Below are positions 52,732 through 63,283 of a stretch of DNA of 64,000 nt, piece after piece. Source of the stretch: Pseudoleptotrichia goodfellowii (lineage in GTDB: Bacteria > Fusobacteriota > Fusobacteriia > Fusobacteriales > Leptotrichiaceae); NCBI RefSeq assembly GCF_007990505.1, contig NZ_AP019822.1, positions 558,001 to 622,000 of the forward strand, in the 5' to 3' direction. Position numbers and translations under genes: made by a program. The first letter of the stretch is position 1. Each line of letters starts with the position of its first letter. The notes under the pieces are model-generated. The model was not told the origin of the DNA, did no database searches, and saw only the letters and a program-made list of their open reading frames with translations.

Positions 52732-53205
52732 ATGAAAAAAACAATAACTATACTTATGGGATTAATTTTAACCTTATTTATATCATTACCGATAAAAGGA
52801 AATAATAAAAAATTAACAGATGATTTGAAAAAAAGTGAAAATAAAGTAAAAACGTCAGAAAATCGTGATGACATCTATGATGAAGAAATAAAAGAAGAAT
52901 TAGCTAAATATTCTTACTTTCAAACAGGAACAGCTTCTTTTTACGGAGGAAAGTGGCATGGAAGAAAAACTGCCAACGGAGAAATTTTCGATACTTATAA
53001 ATTGACGGCAGCTCACAAAACTTTACCTTTCGGAACGAGAGTAAGAGTAACAAATTTGAGTAACGGAAAGTCGGTAGTAGTAAGAATAAATAACAGAGGT
53101 CCTTATTCTAAAGGAAGAATTATAGATTTGAGTCAGGCAGCGTTTTCAAAAATTGAAAACATGAGTAAAGGTGTTACAAAAGTAAAACTTGAAATAGTAA
53201 AATAA
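52732..53205 (+). CDS. rlpA: RlpA-like protein (double-psi beta-barrel)
   Basis: The 157-residue protein has a signal peptide ([20 protein letters not shown]) and a double-psi beta-barrel of about 95 residues. [40 protein letters not shown] (in parts) and [24 protein letters not shown] carry the catalytic Asp and His residues of RlpA, a septal-ring lytic transglycosylase. It lacks the C-terminal SPOR domain found in E. coli RlpA, so septal targeting would differ. A TATAAT box lies at 52690-52695. Confidence 0.88.
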   Translation: MKKTITILMGLILTLFISLPIKGNNKKLTDDLKKSENKVKTSENRDDIYDEEIKEELAKYSYFQTGTASFYGGKWHGRKTANGEIFDTYKLTAAHKTLPFGTRVRVTNLSNGKSVVVRINNRGPYSKGRIIDLSQAAFSKIENMSKGVTKVKLEIVK

Positions 53206-53233
53206 AAATACTGAAAAGAAAGGCGGGTCATTT

Positions 53234-53944
53234 GTGTTAAAAGGTAAAATTGCATTAGTAACGGGTGGAGCAAGAGGAATCGGAAAAGAAATTGTTTTAA
53301 GATTTGCGGAAAACGGAGCGACAGTTATTTCGGGAGATTTGATAGATCCCGACTACAGTCATGAAAATGTTTCCCATATAAAGCTTAATGTAACTGACAG
53401 AGAAAATATAAAAGAGGTAGCCGCTCAGCTAAAAGAGAAATACGGTAAACTCGATATATTGGTCAATAATGCGGGAATAACAAGAGATTCTTTATTGCAA
53501 AGAATGAAAGAACAGGACTGGGATCTTGTTGTGGATATTAATCTAAAAGGTGTTTACAATGTTATGCAGGGTATGGTTTCGTTATTACTCAAAAGTAACG
53601 GAGCCAGTGTAATAAACATGGCTTCTGTTGTGGGACTTGACGGAAATGCAGGGCAGACAAACTATTCCGCTACAAAAGGCGGAGTTATAGCTATGGCTAA
53701 AACATGGGCAAAAGAATTCGGAAGAAAAAATCTGAGATCCAATGCTATTGCACCGGGATTCATAAAAACAGACATGACTCATGAATTGCCTGAAAAAGTG
53801 GTCGAATCTGTCTTGGAAAATACACCGCTCAGAAAAATGGGTGAAGCTTCCGATGTGGCAGATGCAGCTTTATTCCTTGCAAGTGATTTGTCAGGATTTA
53901 TAACAGGTCAGGTTATAAGAGTTGACGGCGGACTTAATTTATAA
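53234..53944 (+). CDS. fabG: 3-oxoacyl-[acyl-carrier-protein] reductase FabG
   Basis: This 236-residue short-chain dehydrogenase reduces beta-ketoacyl-ACP in fatty-acid elongation. The nucleotide-binding motif is ALVTGGARGIGKEI, followed by NNAGITRDSLLQRM (the FabG signature), the catalytic Ser of VINMASVVGL, Tyr and Lys of YSATKGGV, and the C-terminal GQVIRVDGGL. The start is a GTG with AAAGGCGGG upstream. No fab genes are adjacent, so it is an isolated copy. Confidence 0.9.
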   Translation: MLKGKIALVTGGARGIGKEIVLRFAENGATVISGDLIDPDYSHENVSHIKLNVTDRENIKEVAAQLKEKYGKLDILVNNAGITRDSLLQRMKEQDWDLVVDINLKGVYNVMQGMVSLLLKSNGASVINMASVVGLDGNAGQTNYSATKGGVIAMAKTWAKEFGRKNLRSNAIAPGFIKTDMTHELPEKVVESVLENTPLRKMGEASDVADAALFLASDLSGFITGQVIRVDGGLNL

Positions 53945-53953
53945 GGTGTCGGT

Positions 53954-54592
53954 ATGTCAAAAAAACCGAAAATATATGCGTACCTTTTAACGGAAACAAA
54001 TGAAAGAGGTATAATTTATACTTGGGAAGAATGTCAAAATAAAGTAAAAGGCAAAAAAGCAAGATATAAATCTTTTAAAACTGAGGATGAAGCTTCGGCA
54101 TGGTTAAAAAGCGGTGCTGAATATGAATCAAAAGAAAAAAAAGATGAAAAATTTGACGAATTAATCTCGAAATTGGACAGAAAAGCAGTATATTTTGATG
54201 CGGGAACAGGACGAGGAAAAGGCGTCGAAGTAAGAATAACCGATTTTAACGGAGAATCCTTATTGTATAAAGTTTTAGATAAAAAGAAAATAAACGATTT
54301 CGGCAATTATTATTTATCAAAAGGAAGAACCAATAATTTCGGCGAACTTACAGGATTGTATGCAGCATTGAAATATGCTTTAAAATATGATATAAATAAA
54401 ATATGCGGAGACAGTTCCCTTATTATAGACTACTGGTCAAAAGGTAGATATAATAAAGACGGATTGGAAGAAGATACTATTAACCTTATAAAAAGAGTAA
54501 CTTTAATGAGAAGTGAATTTGAAAAGAAAAAAGGTAAAATAGAAAAAATTTCCGGAGATGTAAATCCCGCTGATTTAGGGTTTCACAAATAA
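53954..54592 (+). CDS. rnhA: ribonuclease HI with viroplasmin-like N-terminal domain
   Basis: The 212-residue protein joins an N-terminal RNase H1-type RNA-DNA hybrid binding (viroplasmin) domain (about 6-52: YAYLLTETNERGIIYTWEECQNKV and ARYKSFKTEDEASAWL) to an RNase H catalytic domain. The four acidic residues are in place: Asp82 (VYFDAG), Glu131 (NFGELTGL), Asp153 (CGDSSL) and Asp207 (NPADLG). It would remove RNA from RNA-DNA hybrids. It starts nine bases after fabG and may be co-transcribed. Confidence 0.9.
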   Translation: MSKKPKIYAYLLTETNERGIIYTWEECQNKVKGKKARYKSFKTEDEASAWLKSGAEYESKEKKDEKFDELISKLDRKAVYFDAGTGRGKGVEVRITDFNGESLLYKVLDKKKINDFGNYYLSKGRTNNFGELTGLYAALKYALKYDINKICGDSSLIIDYWSKGRYNKDGLEEDTINLIKRVTLMRSEFEKKKGKIEKISGDVNPADLGFHK

Positions 54593-54617
54593 AATTTAAA
54601 ACACGGAGGCTTTGAAA

Positions 54618-55052
54618 ATGAAAAAAATTGCAGTATTTTTATTAATGTGTATGATGTTTACTTTAGGCTCGGCAGCAACTAAAAAAACAACATCCGGTAG
54701 AAAAAAAGTAACAGATAAAGAATATAGCGGACAGTATATAAAAGCTACAAATACTTTTACTTATAAAAAAGATAATCTTATATTTAAAGATAAACTTTTG
54801 ACTTATCAGTTACAGGATAATTCAGGATTATTGGAAGGTATTTATGAATTTATAGGTCAAAACTACGGTGTAACTGATGATGATATCATCGGTTTAAATG
54901 TTAAAGGAAGAGTATCGGGAGATACATTAATAGTAACTAAAATTACAAATTACAGAATACCTGAGGACAAGCTGCATAAAGGAGAAAATGTCGATCCTTT
55001 AGCTGTACCTTCGGATACTACACAGGATCAAAGCGAAAATGTAGGGCAGTAA
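54618..55052 (+). CDS. secreted protein of unknown function
   Basis: The 144-residue protein has a signal peptide (KIAVFLLMCMMFTLGSAA). The mature part is beta-rich, with YSGQYIKATNTFTYKKDNLIF and GLNVKGRVSGDTLIVTKITNYRIP, and the C-terminal tail is rich in Asp, Gln and Ser. The ATG at 54618 is preferred over the TTG at 54612 because GGAGG lies 8 bases upstream of the ATG. No domain was recognised. It is between rnhA and miaB and ends at a terminator. Confidence 0.7.
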   Translation: MKKIAVFLLMCMMFTLGSAATKKTTSGRKKVTDKEYSGQYIKATNTFTYKKDNLIFKDKLLTYQLQDNSGLLEGIYEFIGQNYGVTDDDIIGLNVKGRVSGDTLIVTKITNYRIPEDKLHKGENVDPLAVPSDTTQDQSENVGQ

Positions 55053-55072
55053 ATTTATTAGTATAAGTCGAA

Positions 55073-55101
55073 AAGGTCGGAGATAACTTCTCCGGTCTTT
55101 T
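55073..55101 (+). terminator. terminator after the secreted protein gene
   Basis: GGTCGGAGA (55075-55083) pairs with TCTCCGGTC (55089-55097), with one G-T pair, and is followed by T residues. Confidence 0.8.
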
Positions 55102-55184
55102 AATTTTGCTTGGGATATGATATAATTTACAAACAGTGGAGATTGAAAAAATTGACATAGAAATAAGTTAAAGGAGAGAAAAGA

Positions 55185-56510
55185 GTGGAAAAAAGAGCAA
55201 CTATCATAACTTACGGTTGTCAGATGAATGTAAATGAAAGTGCAAAAATGAAGCAGATGTTGCAGACGATGGGTTATGAAATAACAGAAGATATAAATGA
55301 ATCGGATCTGGTTTTTCTTAATACGTGTACCGTGAGAGAAGGTGCGGCAGTAAAAGTATACGGAAAATTGGGAGATCTGAAAAGGATAAAAGAAGAAAAA
55401 AACGGTAATATGATTATCGGAGTAACGGGATGTCTGGCTCAGGAAGTCAGAGATGAGTTTATAAAGAAAACTCCTTATGTGGATTTGGTTCTCGGAAATC
55501 AGAATATCGGAAGAATACCTGATATTTTGGAAAGAATCGAAAAAGGAGAAGAAACTCATATTGTAATGGTTGAAGATGAAGATGAATTGCCGAAAAGAGT
55601 GGATGCAGACTTCGGTGATGATATAGTCGCTTCCATATCTATAACATACGGTTGTAACAATTACTGTACATTCTGCATAGTTCCTTATGTAAGAGGTATG
55701 GAAAGATCAGTTCCTTTACATGAAGTATTGAGAGATGTGGAGTTTTACACGAAAAGAGGATATAAGGAAATATTGTTTTTAGGACAGAATGTAAACTCGT
55801 ACGGTAGCGATTTGGCTGATGAAAATGATAATTTTGCCACATTACTTAACGAAAGTGCCAAAATTGAAGGGGATTTCTGGATAAAATATGTGTCTCCTCA
55901 TCCGAAAGATTTTAATGATGAAGTAATAGAAGCAATAGCAAACAATTCAAAAATTTCGAGAATGTTACATTTACCACTTCAATCGGGGTCAACAAAAATA
56001 CTGAATGCAATGAATAGAGGATATACAAAAGAAGAATTTATTCAGTTGGCAAAAAAAATAAAAGAGAGAATACCTGATATAGGTCTGACAACAGATATTA
56101 TTGTGGGATTTCCGGGAGAAACGGATAAAGATTTTCAGGATACAATGGATGTAGTGGAAGAAATAGGATTTGAAAATGCGTTTATGTTTATGTATTCCAA
56201 AAGGACGGGAACACCTGCTGCGACAATGGAAGAACAGGTAAATGAGCAGACAAAAAATGAAAGATTGCAGCAATTAATGAGGTTACAGAACAGAAAAGCA
56301 AAAGAAGAAAGTCAAAAATATCTGGGGAAAGTTGTAAAAGTTCTGGTTGAAGGACCAAGCAGAAAAAATCCTGAAATGCTTACAGGAAGAACTTCGACTC
56401 ATAAAATAGTTCTGTTCAGAAGTGACAGAAAAGATTTAAAAGGGCAATTTGTGCATACTAAAATTTATGAAGCTAAAACATGGACATTGTACGGGGAATT
56501 AGTAGAATAA
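55185..56510 (+). CDS. miaB: tRNA-2-methylthio-N6-dimethylallyladenosine synthase MiaB
   Basis: This 441-residue radical SAM methylthiotransferase modifies A37 of tRNA. The N-terminal UPF0004 domain has TYGCQMNVNES, NTCTVREGAAV and VTGCLAQE, whose cysteines bind the auxiliary cluster. The radical SAM motif is SITYGCNNYCTFCIVPYVRG (C-x3-C-x2-C). The TRAM domain at the end spans about 375-441 (VLVEGPSRKNPEMLTGRTSTHKIVLF). The full length fits MiaB. The start is a GTG. The rho gene follows 28 bases after the stop. Confidence 0.95.
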   Translation: MEKRATIITYGCQMNVNESAKMKQMLQTMGYEITEDINESDLVFLNTCTVREGAAVKVYGKLGDLKRIKEEKNGNMIIGVTGCLAQEVRDEFIKKTPYVDLVLGNQNIGRIPDILERIEKGEETHIVMVEDEDELPKRVDADFGDDIVASISITYGCNNYCTFCIVPYVRGMERSVPLHEVLRDVEFYTKRGYKEILFLGQNVNSYGSDLADENDNFATLLNESAKIEGDFWIKYVSPHPKDFNDEVIEAIANNSKISRMLHLPLQSGSTKILNAMNRGYTKEEFIQLAKKIKERIPDIGLTTDIIVGFPGETDKDFQDTMDVVEEIGFENAFMFMYSKRTGTPAATMEEQVNEQTKNERLQQLMRLQNRKAKEESQKYLGKVVKVLVEGPSRKNPEMLTGRTSTHKIVLFRSDRKDLKGQFVHTKIYEAKTWTLYGELVE

Positions 56511-56538
56511 ATTAATAATAAAGAAAGACGAGGAAAAA

Positions 56539-57840
56539 ATGAAAAGTGATGAAAAAATAGAAAAAGCAAATAATGAAGAAGTAACTAAAAATGAAGTTAA
56601 ATCTGATGACGACAGATTAATAAAAGAAATACTGGGGATGAAAATAACTTCATTAAAAAAGAAGGCTAAGGAATACGGCATTCCCAATTTTTCAGTAATG
56701 AATAAATCTGATCTGGTAAACTATGTGTTAGTGGAAAAAGGGAATGAAGAAGGGAAAATATACGGATTCGGAACACTGGATATAATAGGAGAAGGAAATT
56801 ACGGATTTTTAAGAAATACATCTGTGGGACCTGATGTATACGTTTCTCTTTCTCAAATAAAAAGGTTCTTCTTAAGAAACGGAGATGTTGTTTTCGGAGA
56901 ATTGAGAGTGCCTATCGCAGCGGAAAAAAATTACGGGATATTAAAAGTGTTGCTTGTAAATGGAGATTTGGCTGAAAAATCTTTGGAAAGACCGTTTTTT
57001 GATGACCTTATTCCGTCTTATCCGGATGAAAAAATCAATCTTGGAGAAGGAGAATTGGCTTCAAGGATAATAGATTTGGTTTCTCCTATAGGTAAAGGTC
57101 AGAGAGGGCTTATAGTTGCTCCGCCTAAGGCAGGAAAAACGGTTTTGCTTTCTACATTGGCTAATGATATTATAAAATATAATCCTGAAATAGATGTCTG
57201 GATATTGCTGATAGACGAAAGACCTGAAGAAGTTACGGATATAAAAGAGAATGTAAAAGATGCCGAAGTGTATGCGGCGACATTTGATGAAAATCCTAGT
57301 GTGCATACACAGGTTACGGAAAATGTGCTTGAAATGGCTAAAAGAGAAGTGGAAAGAGGAAAAGATATATTAATTCTTATGGATAGCCTTACAAGACTTG
57401 CAAGATCTTATAATATAACTATTCCTTCAAGCGGAAAACTCATTTCGGGAGGTATAGATCCTAATGCTCTTTATTATCCTAAAAGGTTTTTAGGAGCAGC
57501 AAGAAATATAAAAAAAGGTGGAAGTCTTACGATAATAGCTACTGCACTTATTGAAACAGGAAGCAGAATGGACGAAGTTATTTTTGAAGAATTTAAAGGA
57601 ACAGGAAATATGGAAATAATGCTGAACAGAACTTTGGAACAGTTAAGAATATTTCCTGCGATAGACGTGATGAAGAGCGGTACGAGAAGAGAAGAACTTT
57701 TAATTCCTAAAAATCAGCTGGAAAAAATCTGGAAACTGAGAAGAGAATTAAGTAAGGAGTCTGAAGTGGAAGGAATGAAAAAGCTGATAGAATTAGTAAA
57801 AAAATATAAAAGTAATGAAGAATTACTGGAAAATATATAG
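56539..57840 (+). CDS. rho: transcription termination factor Rho
   Basis: This 433-residue hexameric RNA helicase terminates transcription. The N-terminal Rho_N helical domain ([31 protein letters not shown], in parts) is followed by the cold-shock RNA-binding domain ([19 protein letters not shown]). The ATPase core has the Walker A motif [12 protein letters not shown] near residue 198. [27 protein letters not shown] and [14 protein letters not shown] (arginine finger region) complete the core. Typical length. It is co-transcribed with miaB, and a bidirectional terminator follows. Confidence 0.97.
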   Translation: MKSDEKIEKANNEEVTKNEVKSDDDRLIKEILGMKITSLKKKAKEYGIPNFSVMNKSDLVNYVLVEKGNEEGKIYGFGTLDIIGEGNYGFLRNTSVGPDVYVSLSQIKRFFLRNGDVVFGELRVPIAAEKNYGILKVLLVNGDLAEKSLERPFFDDLIPSYPDEKINLGEGELASRIIDLVSPIGKGQRGLIVAPPKAGKTVLLSTLANDIIKYNPEIDVWILLIDERPEEVTDIKENVKDAEVYAATFDENPSVHTQVTENVLEMAKREVERGKDILILMDSLTRLARSYNITIPSSGKLISGGIDPNALYYPKRFLGAARNIKKGGSLTIIATALIETGSRMDEVIFEEFKGTGNMEIMLNRTLEQLRIFPAIDVMKSGTRREELLIPKNQLEKIWKLRRELSKESEVEGMKKLIELVKKYKSNEELLENI

Positions 57841-57981
57841 ATGGAAAGACTTGAAAATAAAAAAACAAATGAGGAATAGGATTTTTGAGGCTATTTTATT
57901 TCGGGGTAGATAAAAATAATAAAGTTGGGTATAATTATCTTGTAAATAAATTAGTTTTCTCATTTCTTATTCATAAATAGG

Positions 57982-58013
57982 ATACCCGAGGGTTTTATTA
58001 CTCTCGGGTATTT
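57982..58013. terminator. bidirectional terminator after rho
   Basis: ATACCCGAG (57983-57991) pairs with CTCGGGTAT (58003-58011) around a 12-base loop and serves both rho and the convergent gene. Confidence 0.8.
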
Positions 58014-58024
58014 CTGTATATAAA

Positions 58025-58480
58025 CTATTTTATAGTAGAAGATTCAAAATAAAAGTATTCATTTTTTTTATATTTTTCGTGTGATGGTTTGTAATAAGCA
58101 AGTTTGGTAAAAAGAAAGCCCATTTTTTTTCTTTTTAAATCATCTCTGATTTTTTCAGCCATGTCTTCCCCGAAAATATAAATAGTTTTAACTTCTGCAT
58201 TTTCAGGAATTTTCGGATTATCCCATTCGATTCTTTTGGTAGGGTCTATTTCAATACAAGTTGCATATAACTTAACATGGTTGATATAAAAGTTCTTAAA
58301 AACAATGTTATTGTAAGATACGAAACATTGCTGATTTTTAATATACTCCATTGAGCCGTCTTTTATATTTTTCTCTATTTCCTGAGAAAAATCTTTAAAA
58401 GAAATTCTTTCACTTGAAAAAGTATTAAATGAAAGCAATAGAAAACAGAAAATAAATGGAAGTATTACTTTATTTTTCAT
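58025..58480 (-). CDS. secreted protein of unknown function
   Basis: The 151-residue protein has a signal peptide (VILPFIFCFLLLSFNTFSS). The start is the ATG at 58480, with AAGGAGAG just upstream. The mature part has no known domain. It contains SFKDFSQEIEKNIKDGSMEYI, a Cys in KNQQCFV and another in YATCIEID (a possible disulfide), and a Lys-rich C-terminal part. A periplasmic location is likely. It has its own upstream region and is convergent with rho. Confidence 0.65.
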   Translation of the reverse strand: MKNKVILPFIFCFLLLSFNTFSSERISFKDFSQEIEKNIKDGSMEYIKNQQCFVSYNNIVFKNFYINHVKLYATCIEIDPTKRIEWDNPKIPENAEVKTIYIFGEDMAEKIRDDLKRKKMGFLFTKLAYYKPSHEKYKKNEYFYFESSTIK

Positions 58481-58696
58481 CGGCACTCTCCTTTTTTAAA
58501 AAACTGATATAAAGTATGTTACCATTTGTTAAGATAATTTTCAAGAGATAAAAAATAATTGTATATAAAATAGGGTTTAGTTATATATGAAGTTTATTTT
58601 CGTAAAATATCTTTAAAATAGAGTAAAAAGTGTTTACTAAAAGAAATATTTATGGTAAAATTATTATAGAAAAGATTGTTTAGGAGTTGAAACAAT

Positions 58697-59326
58697 ATGT
58701 TGGAAACATTAATTTTTAGAGAAATCAGATACAATAATAATAATGAAGAAATGCTGGAGAAATTTAAAAATAAAATTATAGATAATCCTGATGATGTAGA
58801 ATCATTGCAAACATTGGCTTCTATTTATCATGCTCTGAAAAAAAATAATAAAGCTATAGAAATTTATAAAAAACTTGTGAAACTGGAACCTGAAAATCAT
58901 GAAATAAGAGCTTTTTTAGGGTATTTATATTATGAAAATGAAGAACTTGACAAAGCTGAAGAAAATTTGAACGAAGCATTGGACATAAGTTCGGGAGAGC
59001 CTTTCGTATTGTTTTTACTGGGAAATGTTTACGCAAGAAGAGGAAAGATTTCCGAAGCTGTAGACTGCTACGATTTGGCAATTTTCCTTGATTTTGATAT
59101 GTACACTGCACATATTGACTTTGCAAGAAAATACGAGCATATGGGAAGACACGGGAGAGCATTGAAAGAGTTTAAAGCTGCTTATGAAATAGATTCGAGA
59201 GATGAAGGACTGGTTGAGAAAATAAAATATATTGAAAATAAATGTAAAGCAAAAGGAAAATGTGAATGTGAGTTTGATGATCACAAACTTTTAATAACAG
59301 CTGATAAATTAGCATTGAACATATAG
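58697..59326 (+). CDS. tetratricopeptide repeat protein
   Basis: The 209-residue cytoplasmic protein has no signal peptide. About four TPR units span residues 27-165: SLQTLASIYHALKKNNKAIEIYKKLVKLEPEN, then AFLGYLYYENEELDKAEENLNEALDI, FVLFLLGNVYARRGKISEAVDCYDLAI and a final DFARKYEHMGRHGRALKEFKAAYEI. A C-terminal segment holds three clustered cysteines (NKCKAKGKCECEF) that could bind a metal. TPR proteins are scaffolds, and the partner is unknown. A hairpin terminator follows at 59332-59367. Confidence 0.85.
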   Translation: MLETLIFREIRYNNNNEEMLEKFKNKIIDNPDDVESLQTLASIYHALKKNNKAIEIYKKLVKLEPENHEIRAFLGYLYYENEELDKAEENLNEALDISSGEPFVLFLLGNVYARRGKISEAVDCYDLAIFLDFDMYTAHIDFARKYEHMGRHGRALKEFKAAYEIDSRDEGLVEKIKYIENKCKAKGKCECEFDDHKLLITADKLALNI

Positions 59327-59331
59327 ATATT

Positions 59332-59370
59332 AAAGGAGATGCCTCGAATGAGGGCTCATCTCCTTTATTT
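59332..59370 (+). terminator. terminator after the TPR gene
   Basis: AAAGGAGATG (59332-59341) pairs with CATCTCCTTT (59357-59366), followed by T-rich sequence. The loop contains GAGGGCTCAT, the beginning of the GC-rich element seen in the ula operon. Confidence 0.7.
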
Positions 59371-59407
59371 AGTATGAAGAGAATTACACGAGGAGGGAAA
59401 ACAGCAA

Positions 59408-60229
59408 ATGGTAAATTTAGTTTGTGAGGCGATTATACCTGACGGACCGATGAAGGAAGTAAAAGAAATAGAAAACAGTATAAGAACAACGTATAAAAAA
59501 TCCATATGGGGGAAATTTGTAAAAGCGGTAAATGATTTTGATTTAATAGAGGACGGCGATAAAATAGCAATAGGAGTGTCGGGTGGAAAAGACAGTCTGC
59601 TTTTAGTAAAGCTGTTTCATGAATTGAAAAAAGACAAAAGTAGAAATTTTGAATTTAAAGCGGTAAGTTTAAATCCCGGATTTAGAGAGTCGGATTTGAG
59701 TAATTTTAAGAGAAATCTGGAAAACCTTAATATAGATTGTGCAATAATAGATACGAATATTTGGGAGATAGCTAATGAGAAAGCTAAAGATTATCCGTGT
59801 TTTTTATGTGCGAAAATGAGAAGAGGAATACTTTACAAAAAAGTGGAAGAACTGGGATACAATAAACTGACTTTAGGACATCACTTTGACGATGTAATAG
59901 AAACAACAATGATAAATATGTTTTATGCAGGAACTTTAAAAACAATGACGCCTAAAGTAAAATCCACTTCAGGTAATTTGTCGTTAATAAGACCGCTCAT
60001 TTATGTGAGAGAAGCCGATATAATAGAATACACAAAAGAAAACGGAATAAGACCTATGAACTGCGGATGTACAATAGAAGCGGGAAGAACATCAAGTAAA
60101 AGAAGAGAAGTAAAAGATCTGTTGGCAAGTTTGGAGGAAAAAAATCCGGGAATTAAACAAAGCATTTTTAATTCCATGAGAAATATAAATCTGGATTATG
60201 TATTCGGGTACAGTGGTGGAGATAAATAG
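59408..60229 (+). CDS. TtcA-like tRNA thiolation PP-loop ATPase
   Basis: This 273-residue ATP-PPase fold enzyme of the TtcA/TilS family acts on tRNA bases. The P-loop is GVSGGKDSLLLVKLF, followed by CFLCAKMRRG and later NCGCTIEAG, the cysteine pairs of TtcA. GHHFDDVIETTMINMFYAGTLKTMTPKVKS matches the GHHRDDILQTLFLNMFYGG of TtcA. TtcA thiolates C32 of certain tRNAs using an Fe-S cluster. It is a separate gene before glmU. Confidence 0.86.
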   Translation: MVNLVCEAIIPDGPMKEVKEIENSIRTTYKKSIWGKFVKAVNDFDLIEDGDKIAIGVSGGKDSLLLVKLFHELKKDKSRNFEFKAVSLNPGFRESDLSNFKRNLENLNIDCAIIDTNIWEIANEKAKDYPCFLCAKMRRGILYKKVEELGYNKLTLGHHFDDVIETTMINMFYAGTLKTMTPKVKSTSGNLSLIRPLIYVREADIIEYTKENGIRPMNCGCTIEAGRTSSKRREVKDLLASLEEKNPGIKQSIFNSMRNINLDYVFGYSGGDK

Positions 60230-60286
60230 AGCAGAAACACTAAAGATAGGATAACATAAAGATTGAATGAAAGTACAATCACAATG

Positions 60287-60315
60287 TTGAATAAAAATAA
60301 AAAAATTGTTATAAT
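60287..60315 (+). promoter_or_regulatory. glmU promoter
   Basis: TTGAAT (60287-60292), a 17-base spacer and TATAAT (60310-60315), 35 bases before the glmU start. Confidence 0.65.
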
Positions 60316-60349
60316 TAATAAATAAAAAATACAGAAATGAGGAGGAGAG

Positions 60350-61690
60350 ATGATATCTTTAATATTGGCTGCGGGAAAAGGAACAAGGATGAAATCCGAA
60401 AAGCCCAAAGTTTTACATGAAGTAAACGGAACGCCTATGTTAAAAAGAGTTTTAAAAACATTACAAAATACAGGTATTGAAAAAAATGTATTTATTTTAG
60501 GACATAAAAAAGATGCAGTGCTTGAAGCAATGGGAGATTTGGAGTATGTAGAACAGAAAGAGCAGTTGGGAACGGGGCATGCCGTATTGATTGCCAAAGA
60601 GAAAATCGAAAAATACAAAGATGATGTCCTGATAACATACGGAGATGCTCCTTTATTGAGGGAAGAAACAATAAACAGAATGAAAGAGATTTTTTATGAA
60701 AAAGATCTTGACTGTATACTACTTTCCTGCAAAATGAAAGACCCTTTTGCTTACGGGAGAATAATAAAAAAAGACGGAAAAGTAGTCGATATTATTGAAG
60801 AAAAAGAAGCGACAGAAGAACAGAAAAAAATAAAAGAAGTAAATACGGGAGTTTATATTTTCAAATATAAAAGTCTTGTAGAAGCTGTCGAAAAAATAGA
60901 CAATAATAATATTAAAGGCGAGTATTACCTGACTGATACGATTAAAATCTTATCGGGAGCGGGATACAAGCTTGAAAGTTATCAGATAGAAGATGAGGAT
61001 GAAGTTTTAGGAGTAAACTCCAAAGCTCAACTTGCACAAGCTGGAAAAATTTTGAGAGACAGAAAAAATCTGGAACTTATGGATGACGGAGTAATACTTA
61101 TAGATCCTGAAACTACATATATAGAGGAGCAGGTTAAAATAGGAGAAGATACGGTTATTTATCCTAATGTTATTATTCAGGGAGAAACGGAAATAGGAAA
61201 AAACTGTAAAATTTTGGGAAATACGAGAATAGAAAATTCTGAAATAGCAGACAATGTTAAGATAGAGTCTTCTCTTATAGAACAGTCAAGGTTGGAAGAA
61301 GGAGTGACAGTAGGACCGTTTGCTCATTTACGTCCTAAAGCACATTTGAAAAAAAATGTACATGTAGGAAATTTTGTGGAAATAAAAAATTCAGTATTGG
61401 AAGAAGGAGTAAAATCAGGACACTTAACTTATTTGGGAGATGCCGAAGTCGGTAAAAATACCAATATCGGAGCGGGGACGATAACATGTAATTATGACGG
61501 TAAAAATAAACACAAAACAATAATCGGAGAAAATGCCTTTATAGGAAGCAATTCGACTATTGTAGCACCTGCAGAAATCGGAGAGAAAGCATTTACGGCT
61601 GCAGGTTCGACAATAACTAAAAAAGTACCGGAAAAAGCATTGGCATTCGGAAGAGCAAAACAAACAAATAAAGAAGGGTGGAATAAGTAA
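60350..61690 (+). CDS. glmU: bifunctional N-acetylglucosamine-1-phosphate uridyltransferase / glucosamine-1-phosphate acetyltransferase
   Basis: GlmU makes UDP-GlcNAc for peptidoglycan and glycan. The 446-residue protein has an N-terminal nucleotidyltransferase domain, [24 protein letters not shown], with YGDAPLL as the metal Asp. A C-terminal left-handed beta-helix acetyltransferase domain from about 250 follows, with [29 protein letters not shown] and [17 protein letters not shown] carrying the catalytic residues. It is directly followed by prs with no spacing (61690/61691), so the two are translationally coupled. Confidence 0.96.
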   Translation: MISLILAAGKGTRMKSEKPKVLHEVNGTPMLKRVLKTLQNTGIEKNVFILGHKKDAVLEAMGDLEYVEQKEQLGTGHAVLIAKEKIEKYKDDVLITYGDAPLLREETINRMKEIFYEKDLDCILLSCKMKDPFAYGRIIKKDGKVVDIIEEKEATEEQKKIKEVNTGVYIFKYKSLVEAVEKIDNNNIKGEYYLTDTIKILSGAGYKLESYQIEDEDEVLGVNSKAQLAQAGKILRDRKNLELMDDGVILIDPETTYIEEQVKIGEDTVIYPNVIIQGETEIGKNCKILGNTRIENSEIADNVKIESSLIEQSRLEEGVTVGPFAHLRPKAHLKKNVHVGNFVEIKNSVLEEGVKSGHLTYLGDAEVGKNTNIGAGTITCNYDGKNKHKTIIGENAFIGSNSTIVAPAEIGEKAFTAAGSTITKKVPEKALAFGRAKQTNKEGWNK

Positions 61691-62680
61691 ATGGAAACTT
61701 CAAGTGAACAAATCAAAATTTTTGCAGGGTCATCAAGTAAAGCATTAGCGGAGAAAATAGCTCAGCATTTGGAAATGAAATTGTCTTCAGTTCAGCTTAT
61801 AAGATTTGCAGACGGCGAAATCTTTGTGAAACCTAACGAGAGTGTCAGAGGATGTAAAGTATTTGTTGTCCAGTCTACTTCGGGACCTGTAAATGAAAAT
61901 ATAATGGAATTACTTATATTTATTGATGCACTTAGAAGATCGTCCGCAAAAGAAATTGTAGCAGTAATACCTTATTACGGATATGCAAGACAGGACAGAA
62001 AGGCAAGCCCAAGAGAGCCGATTACATCAAAGCTTATAGCTAATCTGCTTACTGTTGCAGGGGCTACGAGAGTTATAACTATGGATTTACATGCGAGACA
62101 GATACAGGGATTTTTCGATATTCCTGTGGATCATATGGAAGCATTGCCTATTTTGGCAAAACACTTTATAAATTACGGATTTCATCCTGAAGATACTGTA
62201 GTAGTATCCCCTGATGTAGGAGGAGTAAAAAGAGCGAGAGGACTTGCGAGATGGCTTCACACACCTCTTGCAATAATAGACAAAAGAAGACCTAAAGCCA
62301 ATGAATCCGAAGTGATGAATATAATCGGAGATGTTCAGGGGAAAAAGGCTATAATAATAGATGATATGATAGATACTGCAGGAACAATATGCAATGCGGC
62401 AAAAGCACTGAAAGAAAAAGGTGCTGTTGAAGTATATGCGTGTGCTATTCATGCTATATTTTCAGGGCCTGCGATAGAAAGACTTAAAAACGCCCCTTTA
62501 AACAAAATAGTCGTTACAGACAGTATCGAATTACCTGAAGAAAAAATATTCGATAAATTGAGAATACTCACAACGAGTAAAATGTTTGCGGAAACAATAA
62601 AAAGAATATACTGGAATGAAGCTATAAGCGACTTGTTTGAAATGCCGTCGGAAGAAAGAGAAACAAAAATTAATGAATAA
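61691..62680 (+). CDS. prs: ribose-phosphate pyrophosphokinase (PRPP synthase)
   Basis: This 329-residue enzyme makes PRPP for nucleotide, histidine and tryptophan synthesis. [15 protein letters not shown] opens the class I PRPP synthase fold. [20 protein letters not shown] is the flexible loop. [22 protein letters not shown] (metal), [13 protein letters not shown] and [16 protein letters not shown] (PRPP loop) are intact. It is about 12 residues longer than the usual 315-317, at the C-terminus. It overlaps tsaC by 8 bases. Pairing glmU with prs is a common bacterial arrangement. Confidence 0.95.
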   Translation: METSSEQIKIFAGSSSKALAEKIAQHLEMKLSSVQLIRFADGEIFVKPNESVRGCKVFVVQSTSGPVNENIMELLIFIDALRRSSAKEIVAVIPYYGYARQDRKASPREPITSKLIANLLTVAGATRVITMDLHARQIQGFFDIPVDHMEALPILAKHFINYGFHPEDTVVVSPDVGGVKRARGLARWLHTPLAIIDKRRPKANESEVMNIIGDVQGKKAIIIDDMIDTAGTICNAAKALKEKGAVEVYACAIHAIFSGPAIERLKNAPLNKIVVTDSIELPEEKIFDKLRILTTSKMFAETIKRIYWNEAISDLFEMPSEERETKINE

Positions 62681-63278
62681 TGAAATAAAAAAAGTAACTG
62701 AAATACTTCTTGAGGGAGGAGTTGCTGTATTTCCCACAGATACAGTGTACGGAATAGGTACTCTTCCCCGAGAAAAAAGTGTTAGAAAAATTTATGAAAT
62801 TAAAAAAAGAGATTTTTCAAAGAAAATAATAGCTCTGATCGACGATATTTCGAGATTGGATAAAATAATCAGCGAAACATTTGAAAATATTGAAAAAATT
62901 CTTCCTGTTCTGGAAAAATTCTGGCCGGGAGAACTGACTGTGATATTTAAAGCAAATACAGAATTTACAAGTAAATTTGATAAAGAACTCGAAACAATCG
63001 GAGTGAGAATACCTAAAAATGAAACGGCACTCGATATAATAAAAAATACAGGGGGTATTCTATTAACTACGAGTGCCAATATTTCAGGAGAAGAAGCTGT
63101 TACGGAACTTGATAAACTGAGTAAAGAGATAAGAGAAAAAGCCGATTATGTAATAGGTGACAACTCAAAATTGACGGGAAAGCCGTCTACAATCATAAAA
63201 TATGAAAACGGAAATATAGGACTTTTGAGAAAAGGAAATATATCTTCGGAAGACATAAAAAAGGCAATGAAAGGATAA
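62673..63278 (+). CDS. tsaC: threonylcarbamoyladenylate synthase (TsaC/Sua5 family)
   Basis: This 201-residue YrdC-domain protein makes threonylcarbamoyl-AMP for tRNA t6A37. [18 protein letters not shown] is the family start. [12 protein letters not shown] and the ending [20 protein letters not shown] match the short TsaC type, which lacks the Sua5 C-terminal domain. The start ATG (62673) lies inside the end of prs. An earlier TTG at 62637 would add 12 residues unlike the family. Confidence 0.92.
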   Translation: MNNEIKKVTEILLEGGVAVFPTDTVYGIGTLPREKSVRKIYEIKKRDFSKKIIALIDDISRLDKIISETFENIEKILPVLEKFWPGELTVIFKANTEFTSKFDKELETIGVRIPKNETALDIIKNTGGILLTTSANISGEEAVTELDKLSKEIREKADYVIGDNSKLTGKPSTIIKYENGNIGLLRKGNISSEDIKKAMKG

Positions 63279-63283
63279 ATTAT